Assembly (NCBI GenBank): GCA_947044365.1 | Contig: OX345639.1 | Location: 4,879,944-4,943,943, forward strand | Length of the DNA: 64,000 bases | Origin: Petrosia ficiformis | Lineage: Eukaryota > Porifera > Demospongiae > Haplosclerida > Petrosiidae | Direction of reading: 5' to 3' | In this document: positions 17,728-28,729 of the stretch, in pieces | Layout of the letters: each line of letters begins with the position of its first letter | Position numbering within the stretch: the first letter of the stretch is position 1 | The notes under the pieces: generated by a model | What the model saw: the letters and a program-made list of their open reading frames with translations, nothing else | What the model was told of the DNA's origin: nothing | The model's database searches: none | Program-made: the position numbers and the translations under genes

Positions 17728-18262
17728 ATGGCAGGCATTAAAGAGGACTATTCAATGGATGATACAGTAGAGAAGGTGAAGTCAGGCGCAAAAGTGAGGA
17801 AAGGACGTGGTTTTGGTGATAGTGATAGAGATTCTGAACATATTCAATATGAATCTGTAGAGGATACAGGAGGACCAGGAGCAATGAGGTAGTAAGATAA
17901 TATGTGGGATAATATTTGACTACATCTTATATGTGGGTTAATATTTGACTACACCTTTTCTTATCAGGTCAATAGAAGGATGGATTTTGTTTGTGACAAA
18001 CATTCATGAAGAAGCACAAGAGGATGAAATACATGACAAGTTTTCCGATTGTGGAGAAATAAAGAATATGCATGTTAATTTAGATAGACGGACTGGATTT
18101 TTAAAAGGTTATGCGCTTATTGAATACGAAACATATAAAGAAGCTCATGCGGCTATCACATCTCTAAATGGAGCAGAATTTTTAGGACAACCTTTGAAAG
18201 TAGATTGGGCATTTGTGAAGCCTCCGAAAAGTGGAAGAAGATCGTTAGGCGGTGGACGTTGA
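17728..18262 (+). CDS. RBM8A: RNA-binding protein 8A (Y14), exon junction complex
   Basis: Y14 pairs with MAGOH in the exon junction complex deposited on spliced mRNA, acting in export, localisation and nonsense-mediated decay. Two exons, 17728-17888 and 17968-18262, code 151 residues (human RBM8A is about 174). The acidic N-terminal arm (residues 1-54, [11 protein letters not shown]) leads into one RRM, with RNP2 ILFVTNI near 60-66 and RNP1 KGYALIEY near 97-104. [20 protein letters not shown] between them is close to the vertebrate sequence. The tail [13 protein letters not shown] is shorter than the human RS-rich tail. The intron sits just before SIEGW. Start: first ATG in the frame, downstream of the shared promoter. 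Confidence 0.96.
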
Positions 18263-18595
18263 AGCAACAACACCTTAATTAAGTAACAATAATTTATCAC
18301 TAGCTAAGTTATTATTTCTGATTAAAATAAAACATTTATTTTCTATTTTCAACTTTATATTCATACTTTGACAATACCCTCCTTTTGAAGTTCTTTGTGA
18401 AATCCACTGTGTTATGAGTGCTGACTTTTGTGTTATCTTATGTCAGGTGATTTACTGTATAGTTGTTAGAATTTAATTATAGGGTGTCAAGCAGTCTCTG
18501 GTTTGAAGTAGTGGTTTCATAATAGCCCCATATACCGCGCCAGCTTTTAAATATTCCTTGTACTGTGCATGCGTATAAAACACGTGGTTATACCG

Positions 18596-19969
18596 ATGGG
18601 GAAGATCAAGAAAGCTATTGTTCAACAAGAAAATGAAAGAATAAGAAGAACACGATCCAAGCCAAAGGAGCAAGACGAGAAACAAGAAGAATGGGATGTA
18701 CACGCGGAGGGATTTTACCGTGATGAAATTGATGATTGGAATGAGGAAAAGAGTCATTTACTATTAGATCCACTTGGTGACGTTTTAGAACCAGCAGGTT
18801 TTTCAGAAGATGAGGATTCAGACGAAGAAGTTTTGTCTCTCAAATTGTCAGTAAGTGATGCAGAAGAAGAAGTGGATGATGAGAAATTGGAAGAACGTAT
18901 TGGCCCATCCGACAGAGCATGGGGTCACAGAAAAACCAGCTTCTATGATACAGATTATATTGATGACGAGGGCGACAGAACATCAGACGAGTCTTTAGCA
19001 GAAGAGGAAGAGAGAGAAGCAATCGCTCTTCAACGAAGAATGGTTGAATCAATTAGAGATGAGGACTTTGGTCTAGACAGTCTTAAAATGTTGGAAGCCA
19101 CAAAGGCAGCTGACAAAGCTACTAAAGATAGAACTGGAATTAAAGTGACTAAAGAGTTGTCAACATTATCGGAAGAAGAGCGGTTTACTCTACTTCAAGA
19201 AGAATGGCCTGAATTTTTAGAGCTGTATAGTGAACTTACAGATAAGACTCAATACACAGCACACACTCTAGTACCATTGCTTAATAGCATTGAAAGCTAT
19301 CCTAATATTTTTAGTACAGAAGGTTCCAAGTTGCTTGAAGACTTCACTGTCCTTAATAATTTGTATTCTCTTAATGTGATGTTTTATTTGATGCTTAGAG
19401 CTAATCAAGTTGCAGCTGAGGATCATCCTGTTATCAATAGACTTGTACAATTACGTGAAATTTTGGCCAAACTTAGATCAAAGCTCGGTGGAGAAGACAA
19501 ATTGACTCAGGTGAAGAAGAAAATTGAAGATATTGACATTTTAAAAATATTCGATGAAAGAAAGCAGGAAGATTTAAACGGGACCAATATGTCACTAAAG
19601 AAAAACCCTAAACGAAAATTAGAAGACGAGAGTGATAATGAGGATCCTATAGAGTATTACAAAAGAATAAAAATACTCCAACTACAGAAAAGAACCCGAA
19701 AGGTGACCTTTCAAGATGAAATGCCTGAAAGTGAAGAGGAAGTTGATGGGAAAAGAAGGATTACTTATCAGATCGCTCGTAATAAGGGTCTGACCCCAAA
19801 GAGAAAGAAAGAACAACGAAATCCTCGTGTCAAGCATAGAAAGAAATACCAAAAAGCTACTACAAAGTATCGACGTGTTGTACGACCTGTTGAAAGAGAG
19901 CTGGTGAGATATGGTGGAGAAAAAGGAGGGATAAAGTCTCGTCTTAGTCGAAGTGTGAAGATTAAGTAA
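18596..19969 (+). CDS. UTP3: SSU processome component UTP3/SAS10 (intronless)
   Basis: Nucleolar factor of the small-subunit processome needed for 18S rRNA maturation. A single uninterrupted frame of 457 residues. The start at MGKIKKAIVQQ is preferred over an in-frame ATG 27 bp upstream, because MGK(R/K) starts are usual in the family and an E-box overlaps the upstream codons. Visible: an acidic N-terminal half (DEDSDEEV, EEEEREA), the Sas10/Utp3/C1D helical domain at about 190-310 (LLEDFTVLNNLYSLNVMFYL, VINRLVQLREILAKL), and the highly conserved basic C-terminus RRITYQIARNKGLTPKRKK, NPRVKHRKKY, GGIKSRLSRSVKIK. It lies 334 bp downstream of RBM8A on the same strand, with its own CACGTG at 18581-18586. 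Confidence 0.95.
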   Translation: MGKIKKAIVQQENERIRRTRSKPKEQDEKQEEWDVHAEGFYRDEIDDWNEEKSHLLLDPLGDVLEPAGFSEDEDSDEEVLSLKLSVSDAEEEVDDEKLEERIGPSDRAWGHRKTSFYDTDYIDDEGDRTSDESLAEEEEREAIALQRRMVESIRDEDFGLDSLKMLEATKAADKATKDRTGIKVTKELSTLSEEERFTLLQEEWPEFLELYSELTDKTQYTAHTLVPLLNSIESYPNIFSTEGSKLLEDFTVLNNLYSLNVMFYLMLRANQVAAEDHPVINRLVQLREILAKLRSKLGGEDKLTQVKKKIEDIDILKIFDERKQEDLNGTNMSLKKNPKRKLEDESDNEDPIEYYKRIKILQLQKRTRKVTFQDEMPESEEEVDGKRRITYQIARNKGLTPKRKKEQRNPRVKHRKKYQKATTKYRRVVRPVERELVRYGGEKGGIKSRLSRSVKIK

Positions 19970-20472
19970 TCGATATCTGTAAATAAATAATTATAATCAA
20001 AAAATGCAAGATAATGTATATTGTTAAAAATAAAATGTATGTAAACAGCACTTTCAACAACCTATACTGTCCATAAAGGTTCCTAATTGTGTTTTCAATA
20101 ATCATCACAGGTTTTCATAATTAATTTTAATACAGTGAAAAGTTTAATGTTTAGCCTTTAAGCTGAAAGGTAGACACTAATGCCATCATCGCCATCCACT
20201 GATTATAGATACTCATTGCAAAACGATCATCAGGACAATATATATATATAATGCTCTATAGTAGTACTCATCATGCTTAGCAGCTCTGCGACTAAATTGC
20301 AACACTCAAAAGGATATAATATTTTCTGTGAGTGCATCATTTATTTAGGATTAAAATATAGAGTAAACATTAAAAAAATGATTTTGATTTATTATCCATT
20401 AACTCATCACTAGATCAACACACAAGATTGATATAATGAAGTAATGAATCATACAATCAATAGAATATTCAA
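19970..20472. other. UTP3/ARMT1 convergent spacer
   Basis: About 500 bp between two stop codons. AAATAAATAAT (about 19980) and AATAAAATG (about 20026) are candidate poly(A) signals for UTP3. AT-rich, and nothing else was recognised. Confidence 0.6.
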
Positions 20473-23374
20473 TCATTGTTGATGCACTTGTAGAACAGCA
20501 TATTGGCCTGCTACCATCCAATCTTTGTTTTCTCTATTTGCTCGAAGAGCTGCTCCCTCTGGAAGTCCGGCAACTAAGTCTGCTTTGAGGGTTCTCAAAG
20601 CAGCAATGTTGGTTGGATGGAAACCTTGTAAAGCGGAGGAAAATCCTTCAATGTATGACCAATTTCGATCGGCAATCAGCTTTCGATAATTAAGATCACC
20701 TTTGAATAACACAAGAATGGCTTTAGAAAGAGCGGAATAGAGATCAGGAGCAACCTGTTTCATTGCTGCATACTCGTAGCTGGTGGTCCAAAATGAATGT
20801 TCCACAACAAGTAGAGTACCATTGGAAAGACGATCCAACCATCGTTCACCTAATGTACTAAGTATAGGGTCGTCCAAACTCTTCAGTTGCTCCAATGTCC
20901 ATAGAATGTCTGATTGAGTTACATCGGAAACAAACCAGGGCATTTTTTTGCAGTACAAAGTGACTATGTCAGCTAATCCTGCACTAAGAAGAAATTCACC
21001 AAAACAGAAGTCTGAGAAAAGTTCAAATCCTGCATTATCCAACACGATTGCAACTTCTCTTTTCTCTTCTACTTTTCTTGGCGTTGACAAAATTTCCCAA
21101 ATTTGCTGAGAATGATCTGATAAAACATACTCACTTAGTTGAGTAGCTTTCACAGTATACGTCATTTTATACGTATCCATTGTTGTAGCCAAAGACAAAT
21201 CAATCTTGTTTCCCCACAAGCATAGCTGAGGTAATGAAAGGAACAGGAATGGTTTCACACTTCAAATTGACAATGAATACTAAATAAATTTACATTGTGA
21301 GTTTTAAGGGATTAGCCAGGGTTTCATTCAGGATTTTTTTTTGGGAGGGGAAAGAATGGATCATGCAAATTGCAATTAAAATTATAGTTATATGCCATGT
21401 CAATTATCAGTGCTATAGTATTATACAAGATTTTTCCACACACAACCTATGCTTAAAACCTACCAATAGAAAGTTTCCAAACATGTTCTTCATGGCAACT
21501 TTCTTAGCCGATTCATCTTGATCGATCCATTCCTGTATTTGCATGCCAACAATCTTCAATTCATTTTTGCACTCAACGAAAGATTGCTCCTTCTGTTGTT
21601 TAAAAGGATCATAGTTTCCCAAACATCTCCTGAAAATGTAAAAAGAAACCATACAACATTACAAAATAACAGTCTGCCAACAAATTACTTAGGTGGTCGG
21701 ACAAATTATCCATTCGTAATTTCATATTACAAGTGACTGTTATATTAGAAGTGTTGATAGAGAAGTGACTTTGTTTTCTGATACTTATAGTACTACACGA
21801 GGTAACTATTTGAGAATGTTCAAACCAAAATTGCATTTGGCCAGACACATTACCAGTGCTCGTGTCCAGCAGAAACATCAATTTGACAATGAGTTGTGAA
21901 TTTTGTCTGAGAAAGCAAGTCTGCACTGTACCCACTAGGCCATGCATGACTGCTCTTGACTAATAAATTATGTAGTAGTCTGAACAATGAACCATTATAA
22001 TTACATAATTGTATTGTAATCTACTATTGTTTGTAGCTATGCTGTTGTATATTATTTGTCACCATCTTCTGAGATAGCCAGTATGTCTCATAAGTATATA
22101 AGTCACTACATTTTCAGTTGGTTATATCATCCGAGACAAACTCTTGAAGTTATCGCAATGTACCTCACTGTGAGGTTACTGTTCTTATTTTGTTGCATTA
22201 TTCTTATAACTAATCAGAAAATTTATGCAGTCAAATGCAATTTTGTCACAAAAGAGAAGTGTTTGGAAAATGGCCAATTACTGGACGTTATTTCAAGCAC
22301 TGTATTAACCAACCACTCTGTACTGGATATCTGGAACCAACTTGAGGGCCATTAAATTATTACTACCATAAAGTATTCATTGAAGATGCTATTTAAAGGT
22401 ACTTACTCAGACTTGATTATTTCCATAACCCTTCGATACATATAACACTCAAGAAACAGCCAAGATACTGCAAACCAGCGAGGTGGAGTTCCTAGCTTTC
22501 TCTGATAAATTTCAAATACATTCTTCCATTCTTCCAAGTCTTCTCCAGTAGATATAGATTCCATTTCTTTGTCTGTTTGCATACGATATCGCAACTCAGA
22601 AAGTTTACTTAAAACATTTTTAACAGCAGTTGTACCCTCCTAATAAAATTGTGAGATTACATGAATACTTTAGGTAGTATAATTATAATAAGGTGTACTA
22701 TTACAAGTTTACAGTGAATGAAGTTTCATAACAGAAATTATACACTGGGTACAATGGTACATGTATATTATACATAACCATATTAGGTATATTAGTATAT
22801 TAAATACGAGCAAGGAGAAACTGTGGAATTGGTGGAAATGGCTATTACATTCAAAATAGCTTGTACAAATCAGAATACAATAATTCTATTCTTGAGTAAG
22901 AACAAAAACATCCTGATATTTAACCCTAACAATGTCAGTGCTCCTAACATACTTCTTGTATCATATGAGATTATACATTATTCCAATCATTTCTGCCATT
23001 TCTTCAATTTCACTGTTTCTCCTTCCCCCATTAAACACTAGGTACATGTAGACTGCACCAATACAGATTACATGTAGAGTACATGTACATTGGAACAATA
23101 TGTTGTTTGGAAGTGACATGTTATTAACAACCATACTTACATCTCCATATTGTTTCCTTGCTATGGGTTCATATTGATGTAATGTATCGATGATTTGGGT
23201 GAGTACCTTAGGCAGACGTTCTTGAAGAGTCTTGCAAGCAAAAGTCCTGTTAATGAACATTAATCCATTGCAATCGTTTCTTTCACTGACTTACCCATCA
23301 TATTTGCCTGACAATCTTTTCCCAAGTGGATAACCAGCAGTGTGACTCAATAGACCCTGACCTTGATTCTCCAT
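20473..23374 (-). CDS. ARMT1: Damage-control phosphatase / acidic residue methyltransferase ARMT1
   Basis: DUF89 family III enzyme. Human ARMT1 (C6orf211) is described as a metal-dependent sugar-phosphate phosphatase and as a glutamate methyltransferase acting on PCNA; which role applies here is unknown. Five exons, 23374-23295, 23246-23141, 22639-22407, 21629-21464 and 21225-20473, join in phase to 445 residues (human 441). Helical N-terminal domain: LPKVLTQIIDTLHQYEP, WLFLECYMYRR. DUF89 core: LWGNKIDLSLA, then VLDNAGFELFSDF with the metal-binding Asp-Asn, PWFVSDVTQSD, PDLYSALSKAILVLFKGDLNYRKL and FHPTNIAALRTLKAD. The DxxNxG-type Asp-Asn and KGDLNYRKL motifs are intact, so it is probably active. 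It is head-to-head with NAA80, 58 bp apart. Confidence 0.95.
21835..22315. repeat. Dispersed repeat family R2, copy 1 (ARMT1 intron)
   Basis: Shares GTGTCCAGCAGAAACATCAA, CATGACTGCTCTTGACTAAT, GTGAGGTTACTGTTCTTATT and AAAATGGCCAATTACTGGAC blocks with the sequence at 43645-43915 in UTP25. Here about 180 bp of unrelated sequence lies between the two halves. No coding frame. Type unknown. Confidence 0.75.
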
Positions 23375-23432
23375 TTGATATTAGGGGGCGGGGCTTGTTT
23401 ACTTTGATTTTCAGCTCTCGGGGGGAAATATA
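23375..23432. promoter_or_regulatory. 58-bp bidirectional promoter ARMT1/NAA80
   Basis: The divergent ATG codons are separated by 58 bp carrying a GGGGGCGGGGC GC box at about 23385-23395. A second GGGGGCGGGGC falls inside the first NAA80 codons. There is almost no room for two separate promoters, so shared control is inferred. No E-box was seen. Confidence 0.65.
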
Positions 23433-24681
23433 ATGGCGGGGGCGGGGCTAGTTTCTCTTCATCACAGACCAGATCTTCTTGAACAAGCTGCCATACTATT
23501 GAACAATCAGTGGCCAAGATCATTAGAAGCAAGGTCAGTGAATCTGTTTGAACCAAGCAAAAAATTATTAATATTTTGGATTCAGGAAACATTCAATAGA
23601 GGAGAGCCGTGATGATCTTCCCTGCTCTTTACTTCTTGTTCAAAGAGAAGAAAATGAAAGAGTGATTGGATATGTTCGTGTATTAGCAGTGGCTGGTAAA
23701 AAAGGAAGCGCACTGGTTGAAGCACTTCTGGTAGCTCCAGAATTGAGGAAGCGTGGCTTGGGTCGAAAGCTAATGGAAGCAGCAGAAAGTCATGCGAAAC
23801 GGTGATTAATTTTGTAGTTTTAGCTCGAGTAGATATACATTTACTTATTGATGTTTGAATACTTGTGACAGTAAATACGAAAGGGGGACCTTTAGGATAG
23901 TTTACTTGCCATGGAGATGAAATAGAACCATTCTTCATCTCGTGTACCAGTATAGGTCATTAGGATCTCAAGGTTCTCTAAAATGGGTAGACTTTGTGGG
24001 ACCTTGAAGCACCACTTCCTTAGAACAACAGCGGCATATGTTGCCACTGGAGGCAATCCTAAACTTTGTGGTGTCTTTCAGAATAACAGTGTTTGATCGA
24101 TATTATTAACAAAAGATCCCATCTAATATTAATATTATTATTTCAATGAAACATACTCACACACTCACAGGTTAGGATATACAGTCATCCATCTCTCTAC
24201 TCATGATCAACATGCATTTTATAAACACATTGGTTATCGAGCAGGACCAGCTGTCACTGGTGCCAGAAAATGCACAGCCAAACTGTTTGTAGGAGAGGTA
24301 AGTTCAGTATGTAGCTGTCAAGTAATACAGATACACTGGTAATGTATTCAGTAGCTAATAAAACTACATATTTTTGTAATGTACTTTACTAGTTACTATA
24401 GTTACGAAGGCTGTAGTACTCAAATAGATATTACTATTTTCTCCATTCAGAATGATCCAAGTTTTCTATCTGAGCCAAATCTCAGTGACCTACAAACGTC
24501 CTCTAGTCCAATACAAGTAACAGAGAAACTTGAATCATCTTGTGTTGATCCTTTTCCCTCATATACTCCTCCACCTTCTCTTCCTCCTCCTCCTCCCCCA
24601 CCACCCCCACCACCCACAAATAATGAACCTGTTGCTATCGATGAGAACAATATCATGAAATGGTACTTGAAAGAGTTATAA
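23433..24681 (+). CDS. NAA80: N-alpha-acetyltransferase 80 (actin N-terminal acetyltransferase)
   Basis: In animals NAA80 (NAT6) acetylates the processed N-terminus of actin in the cytosol, using acetyl-CoA. Four exons, 23433-23533, 23586-23801, 24171-24297 and 24451-24681, join to 224 residues. N-terminal LHHRPDLLEQAAILLNNQWP matches the vertebrate start of the domain. The GNAT acetyl-CoA loop reads LLVAPELRKRGLGRKLMEAA (R-x-x-G-x-G/A form) near residues 85-104. THDQHAFYKHIGY near 119-131 is the conserved C-terminal part. The tail contains a 14-residue proline run (SLPPPPPP type), as in other NAA80 proteins, where it binds profilin. Intron 2 holds an antisense IDO relic. Converges on AIDA 88 bp away. 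Confidence 0.88.
23908..24063 (-). pseudogene. Antisense IDO exon-like fragment in NAA80 intron 2
   Basis: 156 bp on the - strand align without gaps to 29117-29272 of the intact IDO gene, with 15 mismatches (about 90% identity). All 52 codons stay open (LGLPPVATYAAVVL.., then LENLEILMTYTGTRDEEWFY). Similarity stops abruptly at both ends. On the - strand a TTTAG precedes GATTGCC and GGCAA|GTAAAC follows, so it looks like one exon of an otherwise missing intron-containing IDO paralogue. Confidence 0.85.
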
Positions 24682-24768
24682 ATAATTTAATAATTATTTT
24701 CCTGTTGTAAAATTTCCACAAAACTAAAATGCTGTCTGTTAAGTGATATTATATTATATAGTATTTTG

Positions 24769-26727
24769 TCATGTCAATCTTAGAAACAAGTGAAGATAAA
24801 GATTTTTTCTTGAGAACAGTTCAAGTTTCTGTCGTGTAAAATCAGTTGGTTTCTTGTAGCTATAGAGTGATGAGGAAATAGATTCCATTATGTTATAATG
24901 TTCCATTAGTCTCATGAACCTGTCCCTACACTTGGAGAGCTTGGCTCACAAGATTAGTGATCCATGTTAGAGACTCATTCCAATGCATACAATGGAAGAT
25001 AAGTTAAGTGTCTTCATAATATTAGAGTATAGATTCATTCCCATTGTCATGCTCATCATGGAAATTTTTATTACCTTAACAATACATATTCAGTGTTTCC
25101 TCCACGATAGATATTAAGGGTGCATCTGTGGTACACTATGTTTGGTCAACACTGTTCAATCAGTGTTGTTTTCAGTATAAACTTTAAAAGTAAAGGGTGG
25201 GGGAACGCCATGTTACCACCATTTGGGGGAAACACTGCATATTTATAGTACAGAGTGCAGACCTATTTTTATTAGAGTTGCACCTATACTAGCATAGGGA
25301 TCTGAATAGGCGCCTATATTGAAGATATAGGCAGAGTAGGCAACTGTATTGCATATACAGCTTAAACAATATTTTTCAGGCTTTGTAGATACATTATTGT
25401 CAAACTGCACAAGTACAATCTGAAGATATGTACAACCAAGACTGACTGAATATGCCTGTAACTACATGTACATGTGCTTTGAGCTGAATGTAGAACACAC
25501 GAACAATAGAATAATTAACGTTATACCATGTGTGAATAGTTGTAAATACAACTATATATTTCACACAGACAATATCGGATCAGATCTGCATATAGGCAAT
25601 TTGTATTACGAAATATAGGCGTATAAGCATATAGGCAAATTGCTGTATAGGTACAACACTAGTTTTTATGTATAAACTAAAGATTACATACATTTCTAAA
25701 ACAGCAGGTCCAGATTTCAACTCATCAAGTTCCATGAATGAGAAACACTTGACACTAATTGATCTCTTACTTGGTTTATAATGTTTGAGCTCAAAAAAAA
25801 TCCCAGCACCTGGATTAATATGGATAGTGCATACATACATACATGTATATAATTATATAATTATAATATAACCTGATGAGAGTTGGTCAGTAGGTGTACA
25901 GAGTTTAATACAGGTTTCTTGAAACACAATATACATTCCTTCCCTCTGTGAAGAATATAATGTGTCATATGGTCCTTCTATACATTCCCCATCTTTTGCT
26001 ATAATTATTATTATAACTACAGTCAAGATTAATACATTCCTTACTTCTCACACTTATACTAAGGAATGGTTGAAAAAGGCTCTCTGGATCTTTTATTCCA
26101 ATTTTCTCTATTGTAATACTTAGTCGATTCTGATCAACTCCAAATACAGAGAGAACATCTGTAGTATTACAAACAAATACACAAAATAAATTAACATCTT
26201 AATCTAACCTTTGACCTTTGTAACTGATTCAGTACCACCTTCATTGGAAGTACTCTCACACTGTAGACTTTCTAATACTAGTATATGATAAACAGGACAC
26301 TACACATAGATGTATTGTTCCTTACATTGCTGTACTTGACTCGATGAATATTGATCACTTTCTTGTGTAAATGAAGGCTCCTGAATTTTCATTGCTAATT
26401 GATACAGAATTTTTCTTGCATGTTGTAATACTCTCTATGATAATATTACATGAAAATGATATTACTAGAGGCTGTGTTTGTATTAGCTAGTTAGTGAAAC
26501 CTTTTCTTGCAATGTAAACAAGTTAGATTTATCATTTGCAAACTCTTTGAGTTGCCGTACAATCCTAAAATTAAAAAAATTAAACCAAACAACTATTATT
26601 ATCAGTACACTTACTTGTTATATTGTTCAGCAGCCTCCACCAGCTGTCCCCACTGTCTCTTTTCAGATGCTTCCTGCATTGAATGTAACCAGCCTGTCAC
26701 AATCTTACTCTTTTCTTCTGATTCCAT
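24769..26727 (-). CDS. AIDA: Axin interactor, dorsalization-associated protein (AIDA)
   Basis: In vertebrates AIDA binds Axin and blocks Axin-driven JNK activation; it is cytosolic. Eight exons: 26727-26615, 26564-26501, 26434-26326, about 26275-26219, 26158-26045, 25998-25873, 25809-25692 and 24859-24769. The N-terminal helical part (KIVTGWLHSMQEASEKRQWG, QLVEAAEQYNK) parallels the vertebrate SWGQLVEAIDEYQ. The C-terminal C2-like domain is diagnostic: LSITIEKIGIKDPESLFQPF, FFELKHYKPSKRSISVKCFS, FMELDELKSGPAVLEI, YKKPTDFTRQKLELFSRKNL, YLHLFLRLT. The last exon lies about 830 bp beyond the previous one, past a MITE. The exon 3/exon 4 junction is unresolved: the best donor and acceptor would create a stop, so exon 3 may end elsewhere. 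Head-to-head with WARS1. Confidence 0.9.
25091..25237. mobile_element. hAT-like MITE (CAGTGTTTCC termini), AIDA intron
   Basis: 147 bp starting CAGTGTTTCCTCCA and ending TGGGGGAAACACTG, inverted termini of about 14 bp with one or two mismatches. CATATT lies directly outside both ends. Related in termini and interior (AAGGGTGG, AACGCCATGT) to the element at 55847-56009. No coding capacity. Confidence 0.75.
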
Positions 26728-26893
26728 GGGATATAGTTACCAATGTGGGTGGAACTCGTAAACAACAAGGAATCACGCTTTAAAAGCGCTTACACCGGTC
26801 CAGGTCCGCGAAAAACGCTAAATCTACGGAAATTAAATACGTCATTTGAATTCACGTGGTCATTCAAAACCAGTTTCATTTCATCCAGTTGTC
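26728..26893. promoter_or_regulatory. Bidirectional promoter AIDA/WARS1
   Basis: 166 bp between divergent ATG codons. CACGTG at 26853-26858 and a CRE-like TACGTCA at about 26848 upstream of WARS1; GC-richer GGTCCGCGAAAAACGC in the middle. Shared promoter use is inferred. Confidence 0.65.
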
Positions 26894-28641
26894 ATGTCTG
26901 AAGTAAAGGACAAGGAACAGAAAGTAGATCCTTGGACTGCTCATGCAGCCGAAGGTGCTGCAAAAATAGATTATGATAAATTAATTGGTAAGGTAATTAT
27001 TAAATCACATATTCCATCTAATACAAGACCTGTTTTACAGACCAGTTTGGTAGTCAGAGAATTGACAAGACTTTGATGGATCGTATTGAAGCAGTAACTA
27101 AAAGGCCTCCTCATCATTTCCTTCGAAGGAATATTTTCTTCTCTCACAGAGACGTACCAGATATTTTGAATGCATACGAACAGAAGAAACCATTCTTCCT
27201 GTACACTGGGCGAGGTCCATCATCACAATCAATGCATTTAGGTCACCTAATCCCATTTCTCTTTACCAAGTAAGTGACATCTTGTTTAAAAAAAAAAAAA
27301 CTGAACTGAAAGCATCTTCTTTTTGCTCTTAATCACAATTTCATTATTAGATATCTTCAAGATGTTTTTGATGTTCCTCTAGTCATACAAATGACAGATG
27401 ATGAAAAGTTTCTGTGGCGTGAATTAGAACTGGAAGAAGCTCACCGTCTGGCAATCGAAAATGCAAAAGACATCATAGCATGTGGATTTGACATCAACAA
27501 GACATTCATATTTTCTAACCTAGATTACATGAGGTTTGTTTTCTGTTACCAATTGCATCATGCTATAATAGTTCATAAAACATCAAGTAATGCAGTATTT
27601 AATACTCATAAACGTTTATAAATAGGAGTCTGATAAGGCAGGCAGTAAGACTATAAAATGGCTGCTTGTTTTTTTCTCTCTTAGATAATATCTATCATTG
27701 TAAAAATATTCCTAAATAATTGATTAATGATAAAAAAAAACATATTCTACAGTTCCTGTCCACAGTTTTATCGGAATATATTACGTATACAAAAGTGTGT
27801 TACTTGCAATCAGGCTAAAGGGATATTTGGATTTCAAGACAGTGATTGCATAGGTAAGTAGTCGAAAAAGTCTTTGAATAGAATATTTATCTCACTTTGT
27901 TTTTGGAAAGGTAAAATGGGGTTTCCAGCAGTACAAGCAGCACCATCTTTTAGTACCACATTTCCAGACATCTTTGGTGATAACAAAGATATTAGATGCT
28001 TGATTCCCTGTGCAATTGATCAGGTAAGGAGTATGATAGATACATTGTACTTCAGTAAAGGTATTATATCTGTTTCAAAATTTTAGGACCCATATTTTCG
28101 CATGACAAGAGATGTTGCTCCTAGACTTGGTTTTCATAAACCTGCACTTCTTCATTCGACATTCTTCCCGGCTCTGCAAGGCCCTCAATCCAAGATGTCA
28201 GCCAGTGATCCAACATCTTCTATTTACTTAACTGATACCCTAGACCAAATCAAGCAGAAAATAAACAAATATGCATTCTCAGGTGGACGAGATACTAAAG
28301 AAGAACATCAGAAATATGGTGGTAACACAGAGGTGGACGTTTCTTATCAGTACCTTACATTTTTCCTTGAAGATGATGCAAAATTAGCTGAAATCAAACA
28401 GGTTAGATGGTGATGCATGGACCAGGGTTTGCATGTTGCTATGACTACAGTTATTAATAGTGTATTATTGTCATTCATATAGCGATACGAGAGTGGTGAT
28501 CTACTAACTGGGGATTTGAAGAAAGAGTTAATTAGAATATTGCAGAATCTAGTTGGTGAGCATCAAGCTAGGAGAGCTAAAGTTACCGAAGATGTTGTAA
28601 AGCAGTTTATGACACCACGAGCTCTAAACTTCAAACTTTAA
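26894..28641 (+). CDS. WARS1: Cytosolic tryptophanyl-tRNA synthetase
   Basis: Class I aminoacyl-tRNA synthetase charging tRNA-Trp in the cytosol. Seven exons, 26894-26987, 27041-27269, 27351-27533, 27753-27853, 27911-28023, 28087-28401 and 28483-28641, join to 397 residues. Class I signatures: [15 protein letters not shown] (HIGH-type, about residue 100) and KMSAS (about 287). Also visible are [60 protein letters not shown] and the C-terminal [10 protein letters not shown]. Only about 32 residues precede the catalytic core, so the N-terminal WHEP domain of human WARS1 is absent. Start: first ATG in frame followed by [14 protein letters not shown] sequence conserved in animals. The stop is 88 bp before the IDO start. 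Confidence 0.97.
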
Positions 28642-28729
28642 AACTAGACCTAGTGTGTTACCAATCATTAATGTGTGAATAATTTAGACAAAGGTATTAA
28701 TTATATTCATGATTGATATGACATGATTC

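Noticed and set aside
17453..17738. Frames antisense to the RBM8A start (70-75 codons)
   Set aside because: They cross the bidirectional promoter and have no similarity; length is explained by local GC content.
22056..22355. 99-codon frame with a hydrophobic segment (+)
   Set aside because: Falls in repeat R2 inside an ARMT1 intron and is broken in the other R2 copy.
23582..23938. 118-codon - strand frame across NAA80 exon 2
   Set aside because: Antisense shadow of the NAA80 exon; only its far end overlaps the IDO relic, and in a different frame.
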